Shown here: one piece after another, positions 54,636 through 63,507 of the stretch | How the letters are laid out: every line of letters begins with the position of its first letter | Numbering within the stretch: the stretch's first letter is position 1 | Source of the DNA: CAZCTC01 sp964501335 | Lineage (GTDB): Bacteria; Chloroflexota; Anaerolineae; B4-G1; SLSP01 | Assembly (NCBI GenBank): GCA_964501335.1 | Contig: CAZCTC010000006.1 | Coordinates: forward strand, 62,001 to 126,000 | Direction of reading: 5' to 3' | Length of the DNA stretch: 64,000 nucleotides | Notes under the pieces: generated by a model | Told to the model about the DNA's origin: nothing | Database searches by the model: none | Seen by the model: only the letters and a program-made list of their open reading frames with translations | Program-made: the position numbers and the translations under genes

Positions 54636-57443
54636 TTACACTATTTCCATGGCCGTAAAGCCGGCCCAATAAAAAGGATGCGGATAAACGGCCTTAACCT
54701 GCTGCTGGGTGGCTCTTAAAGCGTCCGCCACCAGGCCGTGGCCTTTCCAGCTTTGATAAAAATTCACCATTAACCCGGCTGTCGATGCATCATCTACAGG
54801 CCATAAGCTCACCAGCAAGCGCCGTGCCCCGGCGCGCCACAAAGCCCGCGGCAGCCCCAATAAATCGCTGCCCCGGCTCAAACTGATCCCGGTCTCACAG
54901 GCACTTAACGTCACCAACTTCGTCCCGGAAAGATCCCAATGTTCCAGATCTCCCGCCGTCAGCCATCCATCCGAAAAATGCAGGGCTGAAAAAAGCGGCG
55001 CGTCGGCTCGAAAAAGGCCGTGCGTGGCCCAATGGATCAAAGAAGCACGCTCCGCCGCCGGCTCGATGGCAGCAACGGTTGCCGCCTCTTCAAGCAGCAG
55101 CCCAGACTGAGCTTCCAGAACCGCCGCGACGGCCTGGGCCTCCGTTACGGCATGGGGCAGTCGCCCGTTTTCCGAACAACCCACCACCGAAGGAAGTCCG
55201 CCCAATTTCGGCCGGTCCCCTCCGGAATTTGCCGCCAACCACCCTGGAAGGCAGGTCAAACTTTGCCGGTCCATCCAATAACATTCCCCATCGAAAAAAG
55301 CGGTAAAGGGGGCCTGCCAGAGCAAATCATGGGGAATAATCCACACCCTCTCATAGGAAGATAAAGTATCGCCCAACGGCGCCGCCAGCACCCGATAGAA
55401 ATCTCGCAAAATTGCCTGGGCCTCCCCCTGCAAACGCCGGACCCCTTCTGGCCCCTCTTCCGCCAGCGCCCACCGCACACTTTCCAAATGAAACTGCCAG
55501 CGATTCACCAATCGTTCCACCAGCGGCAAAGGAACCAGATCGGCCACCCCGCGCAGCCGGCCCCGCTCGATCAAAAAGACGGCGACCGATTCGGTGGTGC
55601 AGTAAAAATCCAAAGCCACCACCCCCTCCGGCAGCCGGGCCTGAATCTCTCCACAGGTCAAATGCAGCATCGCACGCCCCGGTGCTCCCGTAGAACGACG
55701 AGCCTCCAGCAACAGCCGTTCCACTCCACGCAATTCGGCCCAATATCCACCGGTTTCCATGCCGCCGCGTTCCTGAGCTGGCGGTATCTCCTCATCGTCC
55801 AATCGGGTTAATCGATTGTAAAGCCATCGCCACCGCCGCCTCAGTTCTTCCAGCGAACTGTCTTCCACTGCCGGACTTGTCAACTCAGCCCGCCAGACCC
55901 CACTTTTGCCCTGTTGTGCCAGTTCAAACGCCGTGGGAAGTTCGGCCAGAGCCAGCGCCACCGCTACCGCCCGCCGATAAAGATCCAGTTTATCCGCCAG
56001 AAACCCGGCCCGCCATTCCGCACTGCCCAGTTCAACTTCGATCATCTCCAGCAAAGCGATCGCCGCCTGATAACGGTCCAAAGCCACACGTAACTCTCCA
56101 CGGGCCTCCGCCACCCGCCCCAACCCGGCCTCGACCGCCCAGGCCAGCGCGGAAAATCCCCCCAGTTCCTCTCCAGCCAGGGCATATTGAACAGCTGCCG
56201 CGTCCCAGTTGCCCAAAGCCGCCAGACTATCTCCCCACACCAATCGAGCCCGGGCCGCCTGAAAAGTTGCCCCCTGGCCGTCCAAGCGGCTCACCAACGC
56301 CGCCCCCAATTCACTGGCCGCCGCCAACGCCCCCAATCCCTGCAAACACAAAATCCGCTCCAATTGCAAAGCCACCGCCTCCACCGAAGCGGGACGATCC
56401 GCAAAAAACGCCTGAGCCTCGGTCAACATCCCCAACGCATCGGCATACCGCCCCTGCTTTCGCGCCACGATGGCGCTTCGGCCCCACGCCAGAGCCACAT
56501 ACCGCGGCATCGCCTGGCCTATAAAAAAATCCCGGGCAGCAGCCGCCAGTTCGTCCGCTTCCGGCAACAGGTTCAAGGTCAGATAATCATCCACGCTGTA
56601 GAGATCGACCGTCGCGACATCACTTTCAATTCCCAATTCTACAAAAGCCGCTCGCACCTGCTGATAAAGTTCCAGCGCCGCTCGAATGCGCCCCTGCCGG
56701 GAAAAACAGGTAGCCAGATTCAAATCCGCCCGCGTCGCCTGCAACCGTTTCCCTTGCGCCGCCAAAGCAGCCCGCGCTCCCCGCAACAGCGCTTCAGCTT
56801 CGTCAAACCGATCCAACCCGACCAGAACTCCCGCCCGATTGATTTCCAATTGCGCCTGCAACACCGTCTCCCCGAGCGCCCGACTGATCGCCAGACCACG
56901 GTCATAAGCAACCAACGCTTCCGAATAATTCCCCAACAAGCGATAACAACTGCCCACATTCATTTCCAGAGTCCCCAGAAAGCGGCTCTCCCCCCAGGGA
57001 GCCAGGGTTACCCGCGCCCTCTCGGCCAGCTCCAACGCCTCCGTATATCGCCCCAGGTTCTTCAAAGCCGTCACCTGATTGGTCTGAAGCCGGGCGATCT
57101 CCTGGCGATAGGACTCCGGAGCCCCCTCCTGATATAAAAGCGTCGCCCGGGCGTGATCTTCCACCGCCCGGGCATACTCCCCTAATTGAATATAAGCATT
57201 CCCCCGCATCCAAAAGGCCATGGCCTCGGCCTCCCAGGAAGCGATCTGGGGCAAAACCAACAGGCCCATCTCGGCCAACGCCAGAGAACGCAAAGGAGCC
57301 GCCAACAACTGTTCATCAAAATAAGGCTTTAATCCAACCACAAATTCTGCCGAAAGCGCTTCAGGATGGATCTGCAACCAGCGGCGTCGCGCCTCATCGT
57401 CCCCCAGAAGCGACAATTCCTCGACCCAATCGCTTAAATTCAT
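54636..57443 (-). CDS. TPR-CHAT protease-like protein (cassette B)
   Basis: 935 residues from the ATG at 57443 (MNLSDWVEEL), which has a GGAGGT site and overlaps the anti-sigma stop as ATGA. TPR repeats fill about residues 60-500 (e.g. EYARAVEDHARATLLYQEG, RYTEALELAERARVTLAP). The CHAT domain at the C-terminus has probable His808 (HWATHG) and Cys849 (SACETG). No signal or membrane segment. It is a diverged paralogue of the cassette A protein, with the same gene order and junction. Its product is likely a cytosolic protease triggered through the TPR part; anti-sigma or sigma are the obvious candidate targets, by context only. Confidence 0.86.
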   Translation of the reverse strand: MNLSDWVEELSLLGDDEARRRWLQIHPEALSAEFVVGLKPYFDEQLLAAPLRSLALAEMGLLVLPQIASWEAEAMAFWMRGNAYIQLGEYARAVEDHARATLLYQEGAPESYRQEIARLQTNQVTALKNLGRYTEALELAERARVTLAPWGESRFLGTLEMNVGSCYRLLGNYSEALVAYDRGLAISRALGETVLQAQLEINRAGVLVGLDRFDEAEALLRGARAALAAQGKRLQATRADLNLATCFSRQGRIRAALELYQQVRAAFVELGIESDVATVDLYSVDDYLTLNLLPEADELAAAARDFFIGQAMPRYVALAWGRSAIVARKQGRYADALGMLTEAQAFFADRPASVEAVALQLERILCLQGLGALAAASELGAALVSRLDGQGATFQAARARLVWGDSLAALGNWDAAAVQYALAGEELGGFSALAWAVEAGLGRVAEARGELRVALDRYQAAIALLEMIEVELGSAEWRAGFLADKLDLYRRAVAVALALAELPTAFELAQQGKSGVWRAELTSPAVEDSSLEELRRRWRWLYNRLTRLDDEEIPPAQERGGMETGGYWAELRGVERLLLEARRSTGAPGRAMLHLTCGEIQARLPEGVVALDFYCTTESVAVFLIERGRLRGVADLVPLPLVERLVNRWQFHLESVRWALAEEGPEGVRRLQGEAQAILRDFYRVLAAPLGDTLSSYERVWIIPHDLLWQAPFTAFFDGECYWMDRQSLTCLPGWLAANSGGDRPKLGGLPSVVGCSENGRLPHAVTEAQAVAAVLEAQSGLLLEEAATVAAIEPAAERASLIHWATHGLFRADAPLFSALHFSDGWLTAGDLEHWDLSGTKLVTLSACETGISLSRGSDLLGLPRALWRAGARRLLVSLWPVDDASTAGLMVNFYQSWKGHGLVADALRATQQQVKAVYPHPFYWAGFTAMEIV

Positions 57444-58138
57444 GTGACCTCCACCTTTGGAATCAGAACCACCCGCTCTTCCCATTCCAATCCCAACGTA
57501 TAATGTCCTGGAGCTACATTATCAAAAGAGAAAAGCCCTTCCGCCTCTAAAGGAGCCGCCCAGGCCTCTTCTTCCTGCCACAACCAGATTTCCATTTCCG
57601 CCGGTAATTCTCCAATCCGCAACCGCACCCGTCCGGTCAAAGTCCGACCTCCTACCTGGCTGCCGGGCTGCACGGTGAAATAAATCTCCACCTCCCCGGC
57701 CCCGAACCGCTGCATCGTCGGCGGTCCCCCCCGAACAGGAGCCGCTTGAACCGGCAAACCCGGCCGAAGGGTAGCCTCAAGGATCTCGCCGACCTGTTGC
57801 CGCACCCGTTCCCACAGCGGCAACGCATTCGCCCCCCTCGCCAGCCAATCCAGTTCCTGCCGGCAGTGGGGACACTCCCGCACATGCTGCGCCACCATTA
57901 ACTGCTCTCCAGCGGACAGCAGCCGCAACTGATACAAACCCAACGTTTCCGAAGCGGGACAGGAATACCGATATAACCCGATCCGCAACTGAGCCAGCTC
58001 GCGCCGGCAAATCTGTACCTGCTCCCGGCAATAAACACAACACGCCAGATGCGCCGTCACTTCCGGCCATTCGTCACCCTCGGCAAAGGCCAGCAATCCC
58101 CCTTCGGGTAATTCTTGAGGAGCTATACATTTATTCAT
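57440..58138 (-). CDS. Zinc-finger anti-sigma factor (cassette B)
   Basis: 232 residues from the ATG at 58138; an ATG two codons earlier (58144) is possible. The frame overlaps the sigma gene, so the two are translationally coupled. Two HxxxCxxC zinc motifs occur: HLACCVYCREQV and HVRECPHCRQEL, at about the same places as in the cassette A protein. The C-terminal 90 residues form a beta-rich domain that reads like a carboxypeptidase-regulatory-type sandwich (GLFSFDNVAPGHYTLGLEWE). There is no membrane helix. Like its cassette A relative, it should hold its sigma factor in the cytosol until released. Confidence 0.82.
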   Translation of the reverse strand: MNKCIAPQELPEGGLLAFAEGDEWPEVTAHLACCVYCREQVQICRRELAQLRIGLYRYSCPASETLGLYQLRLLSAGEQLMVAQHVRECPHCRQELDWLARGANALPLWERVRQQVGEILEATLRPGLPVQAAPVRGGPPTMQRFGAGEVEIYFTVQPGSQVGGRTLTGRVRLRIGELPAEMEIWLWQEEEAWAAPLEAEGLFSFDNVAPGHYTLGLEWEERVVLIPKVEVT

Positions 58139-58841
58139 TTCCATCCTCGTCTACTGATCCAACGTCGCTCGACGGCTTTTTCGGAGCCGAATTATCCCCA
58201 AAATACATTTTCAAAACCGGATCTTCCCGTAATCTCTTGATTACCCGGTCCAACACCTTAGAAACATCCTTTGAGCTTTTGAAATACTGCGGGTAACGCC
58301 GGGCAATCTCCGCCGGTTTCAATCCCAACTGAAATCGCAATCGCATGACAATCCGTTCCACCTCATCATTCAACCGCGCTTCCACCGCCGACGCCAAACC
58401 ATCGGATGTTTTGGGTACCACCATCTGGATACCCTGGTATTGCAAATATTCGATCTCCTTCTCAACCTTTTGCTGGCGTATTTCCTCCCGGACTCTGTCT
58501 ATCTTTACCGTTCCAATACAACGACGCAAATACCCCAACAATCGACTCTTGTCCGGAAAGGAAGAAAAACGTTCTGGAGTGACGGTAGAATAGAAACGCA
58601 ACAACGCCGCTTGAAGACAATCCTCCGTTTCATCCCCCCATAAATAAGCCCAATAGCGCATCTGTCGCTGATATTGGGCGCAAACCGCCTCCCAAGCACT
58701 ATCCGATCGCTCTACAATCGCCCGACGAAACAGCTCATAGCAAAAACTCAACGCTCCAACAGCAATTTTTAACTTTTGAGCTTCCTCTTTTTGGCAGCCT
58801 GCCACTATAATTTCCAGCTCATCATTTATCAACGAGTCCAT
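58131..58841 (-). CDS. ECF-like sigma factor (cassette B), candidate reader of the shared promoter motif
   Basis: 236 residues from the ATG at 58841 (MDSLINDELEI), which follows GAGGAGG; a GTG four codons upstream overlaps that site. Region 2 is around AWEAVCAQYQRQMRYWAYLW and LRRCIGTVKIDRVREE, and the region 4 helix-turn-helix around GLKPAEIARRYPQYFKSSKDVSKVLDRV (residues split here only for reading). It shares CYELFRRAI with the other two sigma factors. ECF-type site 10 lies 106 nt upstream, and autoregulation is usual for ECF factors, so this is the best candidate for the regulator of all ten sites. Inference. Confidence 0.85.
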   Translation of the reverse strand: MDSLINDELEIIVAGCQKEEAQKLKIAVGALSFCYELFRRAIVERSDSAWEAVCAQYQRQMRYWAYLWGDETEDCLQAALLRFYSTVTPERFSSFPDKSRLLGYLRRCIGTVKIDRVREEIRQQKVEKEIEYLQYQGIQMVVPKTSDGLASAVEARLNDEVERIVMRLRFQLGLKPAEIARRYPQYFKSSKDVSKVLDRVIKRLREDPVLKMYFGDNSAPKKPSSDVGSVDEDGNE

Positions 58842-58946
58842 AGTCCTCCTCACATGTGAACGATTGTGATTCAGTTCCCATCCTACAATGATAAAAAGTC
58901 CGGTCTTTTGTGATTTCTTGAGTTAATGTAACATGCCACCCTAAAA

Positions 58947-58975
58947 ATGCAACTTGTCTCGGAATCTCTCTCCGA
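58947..58975 (-). promoter_or_regulatory. ECF-type promoter motif, site 10 (sigma gene, possible autoregulation)
   Basis: Minus strand TCGGAGAG with AGTTGCAT starting 21 nt after the first base. Both boxes are weaker than in most sites, but the spacing is exact. It precedes the cassette B sigma gene. Confidence 0.5.
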
Positions 58976-59042
58976 CAAAGATGTATTGCAATTACAACAC
59001 AGCCGGCGCTTCGAGGAACACCGGCTATGTATTCCAAAACTT

Positions 59043-59073
59043 CACCGGGCTGGATAACAAATCCAGCCCGGTG
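59043..59073 (-). terminator. Terminator of the DUF4157 gene
   Basis: A perfect 13-bp GC-rich stem (CACCGGGCTGGAT) with a 5-nt loop, 30 nt after the stop; AAGTTTTGG follows on the minus strand. Confidence 0.75.
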
Positions 59074-59103
59074 ATAAAAACTGCTTTTACTCAACTCAAT
59101 CCG

Positions 59104-62100
59104 TTACCAATCTGAAGAAGCGCCTCCCCCGCCACTTTCCCCTCCTCCCAAAGAAACCGCGCAGGGTCCCACCATTGCTTCCTTTGAATTCTTATCTGAA
59201 TCTTTTTCTCCCCCCTCCCAAGGCGTATTCTTCAAGGCCATACTCTTTAAATTCGTCCCGTTGGCACTGATAATGTAAGCGATATTTTCGGGAGCCTGAA
59301 CCGCAGGATAGACAATGAGATCGATTCCCCCAAAATTGGTCTTAATTCTATTCAAATCCATCACTTTATACCCCTGAGATTGATAGAATTCCTGCGCCAT
59401 TAACTCCAAATACCGGCCTTTCACAGCATTCGGAGTTTTGATCGTAGTTTTTTCCAAAACCTCCAGCTTCAGCTTTTCTAAAATCGGCGTTTTAGAATTA
59501 TCCAGATTGATAACCTTATCCTGCAAAACCGCTTCCACAACTTCATTCGATTCTTGCAGAGTGGTTTTCATATACTGCGTATCAGGTCGGAATTTAGCAT
59601 CTTTATTAACGGCGTAACTAAATCCGTCATCGATATAAGGAGCCAGCTCTTCAGCCGTATTGACATTCTTGGGAATGATCCCCTCCTTATGCAATTGATC
59701 CAGAAGCGGCCTCTCCCGGGCCACATCCTTCGCGGCCTTACCCACATTGATCGACTTTTTGCCGGGAGCCGTTTCGGCCCCCATGTACTGCTTGGTCCCG
59801 TTCTTCACCTGCACATACCGCGCCTTGGCCCGTTTAAAAGCCTGAATCGCGGCTTTGACCAGCTTTTCAATCAACTTGCCGAGCACATACATAATCGCCA
59901 TCATGGCCATCGTAATCGCACTTTCGGAAATCCGCTCATAATCTTCTTCCGCTTGATCCACCGTCTGACAGGTGGCGCACAAATCCACCACCGCTTTTGC
60001 AATATTCGCACCCTCTACCACCAGCGTAGAACCCGTTAAAACCCCTCCGACGCCGCCAGCCACACTAAGGCCCGCCAGCGCCCCAGCGCCGCCGCCAACC
60101 GCCGCCCCTAAGAGAACGCAGGCCAGGGTAAACCAGCCGTACAACCGCCCCACAATACTGTTGAGAATCCGCCCGATCTCAATCGCATGGTCGATCGCTC
60201 CACTGAGATCCATCCGGCAAAGACTTCCGGCCAGCAAATCCACCGTCTGATTCATTTTCTGGAAATCTTCCGCCACCCCCGGCCAGGGCCACAGCAAATC
60301 TTTCAGAGCCTTCGAAGCAATCTCTCCCCAGTTCGAAGTATCCATCAAATACAGCAACTTGGGCTCCAGATGGCGTGCCACCCCTTCACTATGTCGCTCC
60401 GCCCACCGCTTATCCGTCACTGCAGCAAAGGCCTGGGCCAGAAGTTCGCGGGCCTTGGGCCCTACCTGAACCATCTTCTCCTGAAGGGCCTTGATCATCT
60501 GCGCTTTAAGAGATTCCCGCTGATTATAAAGTTCTTCCAGCATCTTCAACTGGGGAAAAATCTGCTTGAGCTTATCAAAAGCTGTCCCCAGAGGATTCAA
60601 CTGTAAATTTTCCCAGTTCTTTTTGATACGCGCCACCGCCGGAGCGATTCGTGCCTGGAGAGCCCGCCAGCGCTTTTCAATTCCAGTTTGAACCGGCCGG
60701 ATAATCCGGGCATAAAGGGCCTGCCCGGCTTTTTGAGTAAAGCCCACCACCTTCCGGAAAATGTTCTGTCCCCACCGACTCAATCCCTGCCAGCCCTGCT
60801 TGATTCCATTCCATCCCCCTTTCACCACACCCAGCGCTCGATTCCCCAAACCTTGCAGCCCTCGCCAGGCCTGCGTACCTGCGTTTTTCAGACCGTTCCA
60901 GGCCCAGGTGCCCACCTGTTTGAGATTGGTCCAGGCCCAGGTCCCTACTCGCCGCAACCCTTGCCATGCCAGAGTTCCCGTCTGCTTCAACCCTTCCCAG
61001 GCCCGCGTACTGATCTGCTTCAACCCATTCCAGGCTTTCAGCGCATTGCCCCCCAATTTCTGAGCCACAGAATCGCCGAAATCCTTCACACCGTTCAACG
61101 TATTGCTGACCAGGCCCCCGAACCATTTGGTAATTTGCCCGCCTAAGGACTGCAAGGCATGGACCGCATTCTTGCCTTTCCCTGCGATCGCCGAAACAAA
61201 TTGATTACCCTTGCTCTTCAATCCATTCCAGGCCTGAGTGCCTTTAGCTTTAAGTCCACTCCAGGCCGCGAGCACATTCCCCTTCAAACTGCTCCAGGCG
61301 GCCGTAACCTGTCCTTTTAGCCCGGTCCAGGTCTGAGTTACCCGGTTTTTCAAGCCCTTCCAGAGATCCGTAGCTTTGACCTTGAGCGTAGTCCAGGTTT
61401 GTACCGCGCGGTCTTTGATCCCGGCCACAATCTGACCACATTTCTTATTCAAATCCCCCCATCGCGCCTGAATCCAACCCCACCCGGCCGCCGCCTGCTC
61501 CCGAATCCAATCCCCGAGTTCGCCCGCTTTCTTCGCCACGCCATCCCACAACGATTGGCCCCAACGCTGAAGCCGCTCCCATTCTTGATTGATCTGATTG
61601 AGAAGCGGAATCTTCTTGGAAAGACGATCCCAAAGCTCCTGGATTTTAGGCCACAACAAAAAAAGGATAGTCCCCAACCCTCCCCCCAACATGAAAGCGC
61701 CGCCGACCTTCAAACCGGCGCTGGTGACCTGTTGGCACATCTCATTCAGCGAATCGGCCTCCTCTTGGGCCGCCTGAACCTGCATCACCGTCCGATCCTG
61801 AAAATCCGAATACTTCCCCTCTACCTCCTGAGCCGAAGCGCCGGCCTCTTCCTGCAGCTGATTTACTTTTCCTTCGGCCTGGGTCTCAATTCCGGTCGCT
61901 TTCTCCTGCCCCTCATTTTCCAAATGGCCCCAATCCTGCTCCATCTGCTGATTTTTGCCGTCGGCCTCAGCCTCCAACGCGCTCCCCCTGGTCCCGGCTT
62001 CGGTTTCCAGTTGATTCCCCTTCACCGTCGATTCCATCCTCAGATCGTTTCCCAAAGTCGTCGACCGGTTCTCCAGCTGCCCCCCCTGCAACTGACTCTC

Positions 62101-63309
62101 CGATTCCAACTGCGCCCCTTTTTGACCCCTTTCGATTTCCAACCCACTGCCCAGAACCGGAACTTCATTCAAAAGCGCTCCCGACTTCTCATCCCCATCC
62201 GAACGCAAATCGTCTTTCTTCTTACGGGCCGAGTTGGTGAAACGGTCCAAAATCCCCCGGGCCCATTCCAATGCCGTATCCTTCTCCCTGGCCGAATCGG
62301 TTTTACCGGCGGCGGCCCGCTGCACGTCAGGCTTTAACCGCCGCGATTCCTGATGACAGGCCGATGTACGACATCGGTTGGCTTTGACCGCTCGATACAC
62401 CAGCGGCTGCGCTTGCATCTCTTCCTCATCCGGCAGCTCCACCCGTTTCATCCGGGATTCCGCGGCTCGACAATGGCCGTCCGCGCAACGATTCACAGTT
62501 TTACGCGGCGTAGATCCCGCTTGCTGCATCACATGGGTCAATTCATGGGCCATCAAATGCCGCCCACCATTCGTGCCCGGACGATATTCCCCCTGACCAA
62601 AAACGACATCTCTCCCCACGGTAAAGGCCCGGGCTTCAAGCTGATCGCTCAACGCAGCCGCCTCGCCGTCATGATGGATCCGCACCTGCCCCAAATCGGT
62701 CCCCATCCGCGATTCGAAAAATTCTCGTTCCGCCGCCGGCAAAGGCTCACCGCGCCCCTTTAACCGGCCGATCTGACCTTCCATCCCCGCCGTGACCTGA
62801 ATCCCCTCACCATGGCCGGAGCGAGAAATCACAATCCCCTTCTTATTTTTAGGATCGTCCGGCGGCGGCGTGGCCCGATCCGGCATCCGCATCACCTCAT
62901 CCGCCATCCGCTCGGCTTCGACTTCATAAGGATCGCCCGGTTGACTGACGGAAAGCTTACCCTGCACAATAGCCCCCCGCGAAGCCGGCACCGCCGTAGG
63001 CCGGGACGCCGGCGGAACAGCCGTTGCCGGTTGGACCGGCTGAGACGCCCCCATATTTTTGATCAGCGACTGCACATGCCGGTTCCCCTGCGTGCGGCCG
63101 ATCTGCTCCACAGCTGCCTGTTGCTGCCGGGTAGGAAGACGCTGAATAGCCTGGGCCTGCGATTCAACAGTCCCTCCCTTGTAAAGCAGGCCCGGATCCA
63201 CACCGGCCGTCTCCAAAGGATCGGAAGGAGCCGGCACCGCCCGTCTCTCTGATTCAATCCGGCGCTGTTTTTTATCCGGAACTCCCTTAGGACCGTTTAT
63301 TTTATCCAT
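59104..63309 (-). CDS. DUF4157 (eCIS core) protein with 11-residue repeats and nuclease-like C-terminus
   Basis: 1401 residues, no signal peptide. The N-terminal part (about 110-265) is DUF4157, with FFESRMGTDLGQVRIHHD, the HELTH zinc motif at 255-259 and MQQ. A coiled region (about 385-500) shows strict 11-residue repeats starting LE. A glycine-rich segment with a membrane-like helix (about 545-565) follows, then two blocks of Trp-containing 11-residue repeats (about 630-850). Near 1095-1150 are further hydrophobic segments. The C-terminus (about 1295-1360; Glu1302, GGID with Asp1330) resembles a PD-(D/E)xK nuclease but lacks an obvious E-x-K. DUF4157 proteins are associated with contractile injection systems or as polymorphic toxin heads. 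No injection-system gene is in the window. Confidence 0.8.
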   Translation of the reverse strand: MDKINGPKGVPDKKQRRIESERRAVPAPSDPLETAGVDPGLLYKGGTVESQAQAIQRLPTRQQQAAVEQIGRTQGNRHVQSLIKNMGASQPVQPATAVPPASRPTAVPASRGAIVQGKLSVSQPGDPYEVEAERMADEVMRMPDRATPPPDDPKNKKGIVISRSGHGEGIQVTAGMEGQIGRLKGRGEPLPAAEREFFESRMGTDLGQVRIHHDGEAAALSDQLEARAFTVGRDVVFGQGEYRPGTNGGRHLMAHELTHVMQQAGSTPRKTVNRCADGHCRAAESRMKRVELPDEEEMQAQPLVYRAVKANRCRTSACHQESRRLKPDVQRAAAGKTDSAREKDTALEWARGILDRFTNSARKKKDDLRSDGDEKSGALLNEVPVLGSGLEIERGQKGAQLESESQLQGGQLENRSTTLGNDLRMESTVKGNQLETEAGTRGSALEAEADGKNQQMEQDWGHLENEGQEKATGIETQAEGKVNQLQEEAGASAQEVEGKYSDFQDRTVMQVQAAQEEADSLNEMCQQVTSAGLKVGGAFMLGGGLGTILFLLWPKIQELWDRLSKKIPLLNQINQEWERLQRWGQSLWDGVAKKAGELGDWIREQAAAGWGWIQARWGDLNKKCGQIVAGIKDRAVQTWTTLKVKATDLWKGLKNRVTQTWTGLKGQVTAAWSSLKGNVLAAWSGLKAKGTQAWNGLKSKGNQFVSAIAGKGKNAVHALQSLGGQITKWFGGLVSNTLNGVKDFGDSVAQKLGGNALKAWNGLKQISTRAWEGLKQTGTLAWQGLRRVGTWAWTNLKQVGTWAWNGLKNAGTQAWRGLQGLGNRALGVVKGGWNGIKQGWQGLSRWGQNIFRKVVGFTQKAGQALYARIIRPVQTGIEKRWRALQARIAPAVARIKKNWENLQLNPLGTAFDKLKQIFPQLKMLEELYNQRESLKAQMIKALQEKMVQVGPKARELLAQAFAAVTDKRWAERHSEGVARHLEPKLLYLMDTSNWGEIASKALKDLLWPWPGVAEDFQKMNQTVDLLAGSLCRMDLSGAIDHAIEIGRILNSIVGRLYGWFTLACVLLGAAVGGGAGALAGLSVAGGVGGVLTGSTLVVEGANIAKAVVDLCATCQTVDQAEEDYERISESAITMAMMAIMYVLGKLIEKLVKAAIQAFKRAKARYVQVKNGTKQYMGAETAPGKKSINVGKAAKDVARERPLLDQLHKEGIIPKNVNTAEELAPYIDDGFSYAVNKDAKFRPDTQYMKTTLQESNEVVEAVLQDKVINLDNSKTPILEKLKLEVLEKTTIKTPNAVKGRYLELMAQEFYQSQGYKVMDLNRIKTNFGGIDLIVYPAVQAPENIAYIISANGTNLKSMALKNTPWEGGEKDSDKNSKEAMVGPCAVSLGGGESGGGGASSDW
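60750..61420 (-). repeat. DNA for Trp-rich 11-residue repeats
   Basis: Codes for about twelve units such as AWNGLKQISTR, AWEGLKQTGTL, AWQGLRRVGTW and AWNGLKNAGTQ in two blocks, Trp being at the second position of each. The pattern is like that of phage tape-measure proteins. Repeat DNA is not identical between units, so the array is old. Confidence 0.8.
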
Positions 63310-63363
63310 TGCCCTTTTCCTCCTGCGCTTTCAACCGCCGCATATAAAATGGCCTTTATCTTA

Positions 63364-63392
63364 TTCCAACGTTCTCACCACCTTTTTTTCGA
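63364..63392 (-). promoter_or_regulatory. ECF-type promoter motif, site 9
   Basis: Minus strand TCGAAAAAAAG with CGTTGGAA starting 21 nt after the first base, 55 nt before the DUF4157 gene. The first box lacks the second G. Confidence 0.55.
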
Positions 63393-63417
63393 GATTTTCC
63401 GGCTGCAAATTAGAAAA

Positions 63418-63446
63418 TTCTCAAAGAGATTAAATTCATGTATAAT
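63418..63446 (+). promoter_or_regulatory. Housekeeping-type promoter of the divergent sigma gene
   Basis: Plus strand TTCTCA, 17-bp spacer, TATAAT at 63441-63446. The expected leader to the ATG at 63508 is about 55 nt. The -35 is weak (4 of 6). Confidence 0.6.
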
Positions 63447-63507
63447 GCTCACAACATCTCACACTATTTCAATTCAGCAAATATTAGAAGTGCAAAGAAG
63501 GATTGCT

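Noticed and set aside
59001..59026. Short inverted repeat AGCCGG/CCGGCT
   Set aside because: Only a 6-bp stem with a long loop; the strong 13-bp hairpin nearby explains termination better.
60750..61420. CRISPR-like or satellite DNA repeats
   Set aside because: The periodicity is 33 nt and keeps the reading frame of the DUF4157 gene; units differ in sequence, so it is a protein repeat.
61399..62337. Plus-strand frame of 312 codons
   Set aside because: Fully antisense to the DUF4157 gene, with a Pro/Leu/Arg-rich composition that follows from the repeats on the other strand and no ribosome site.
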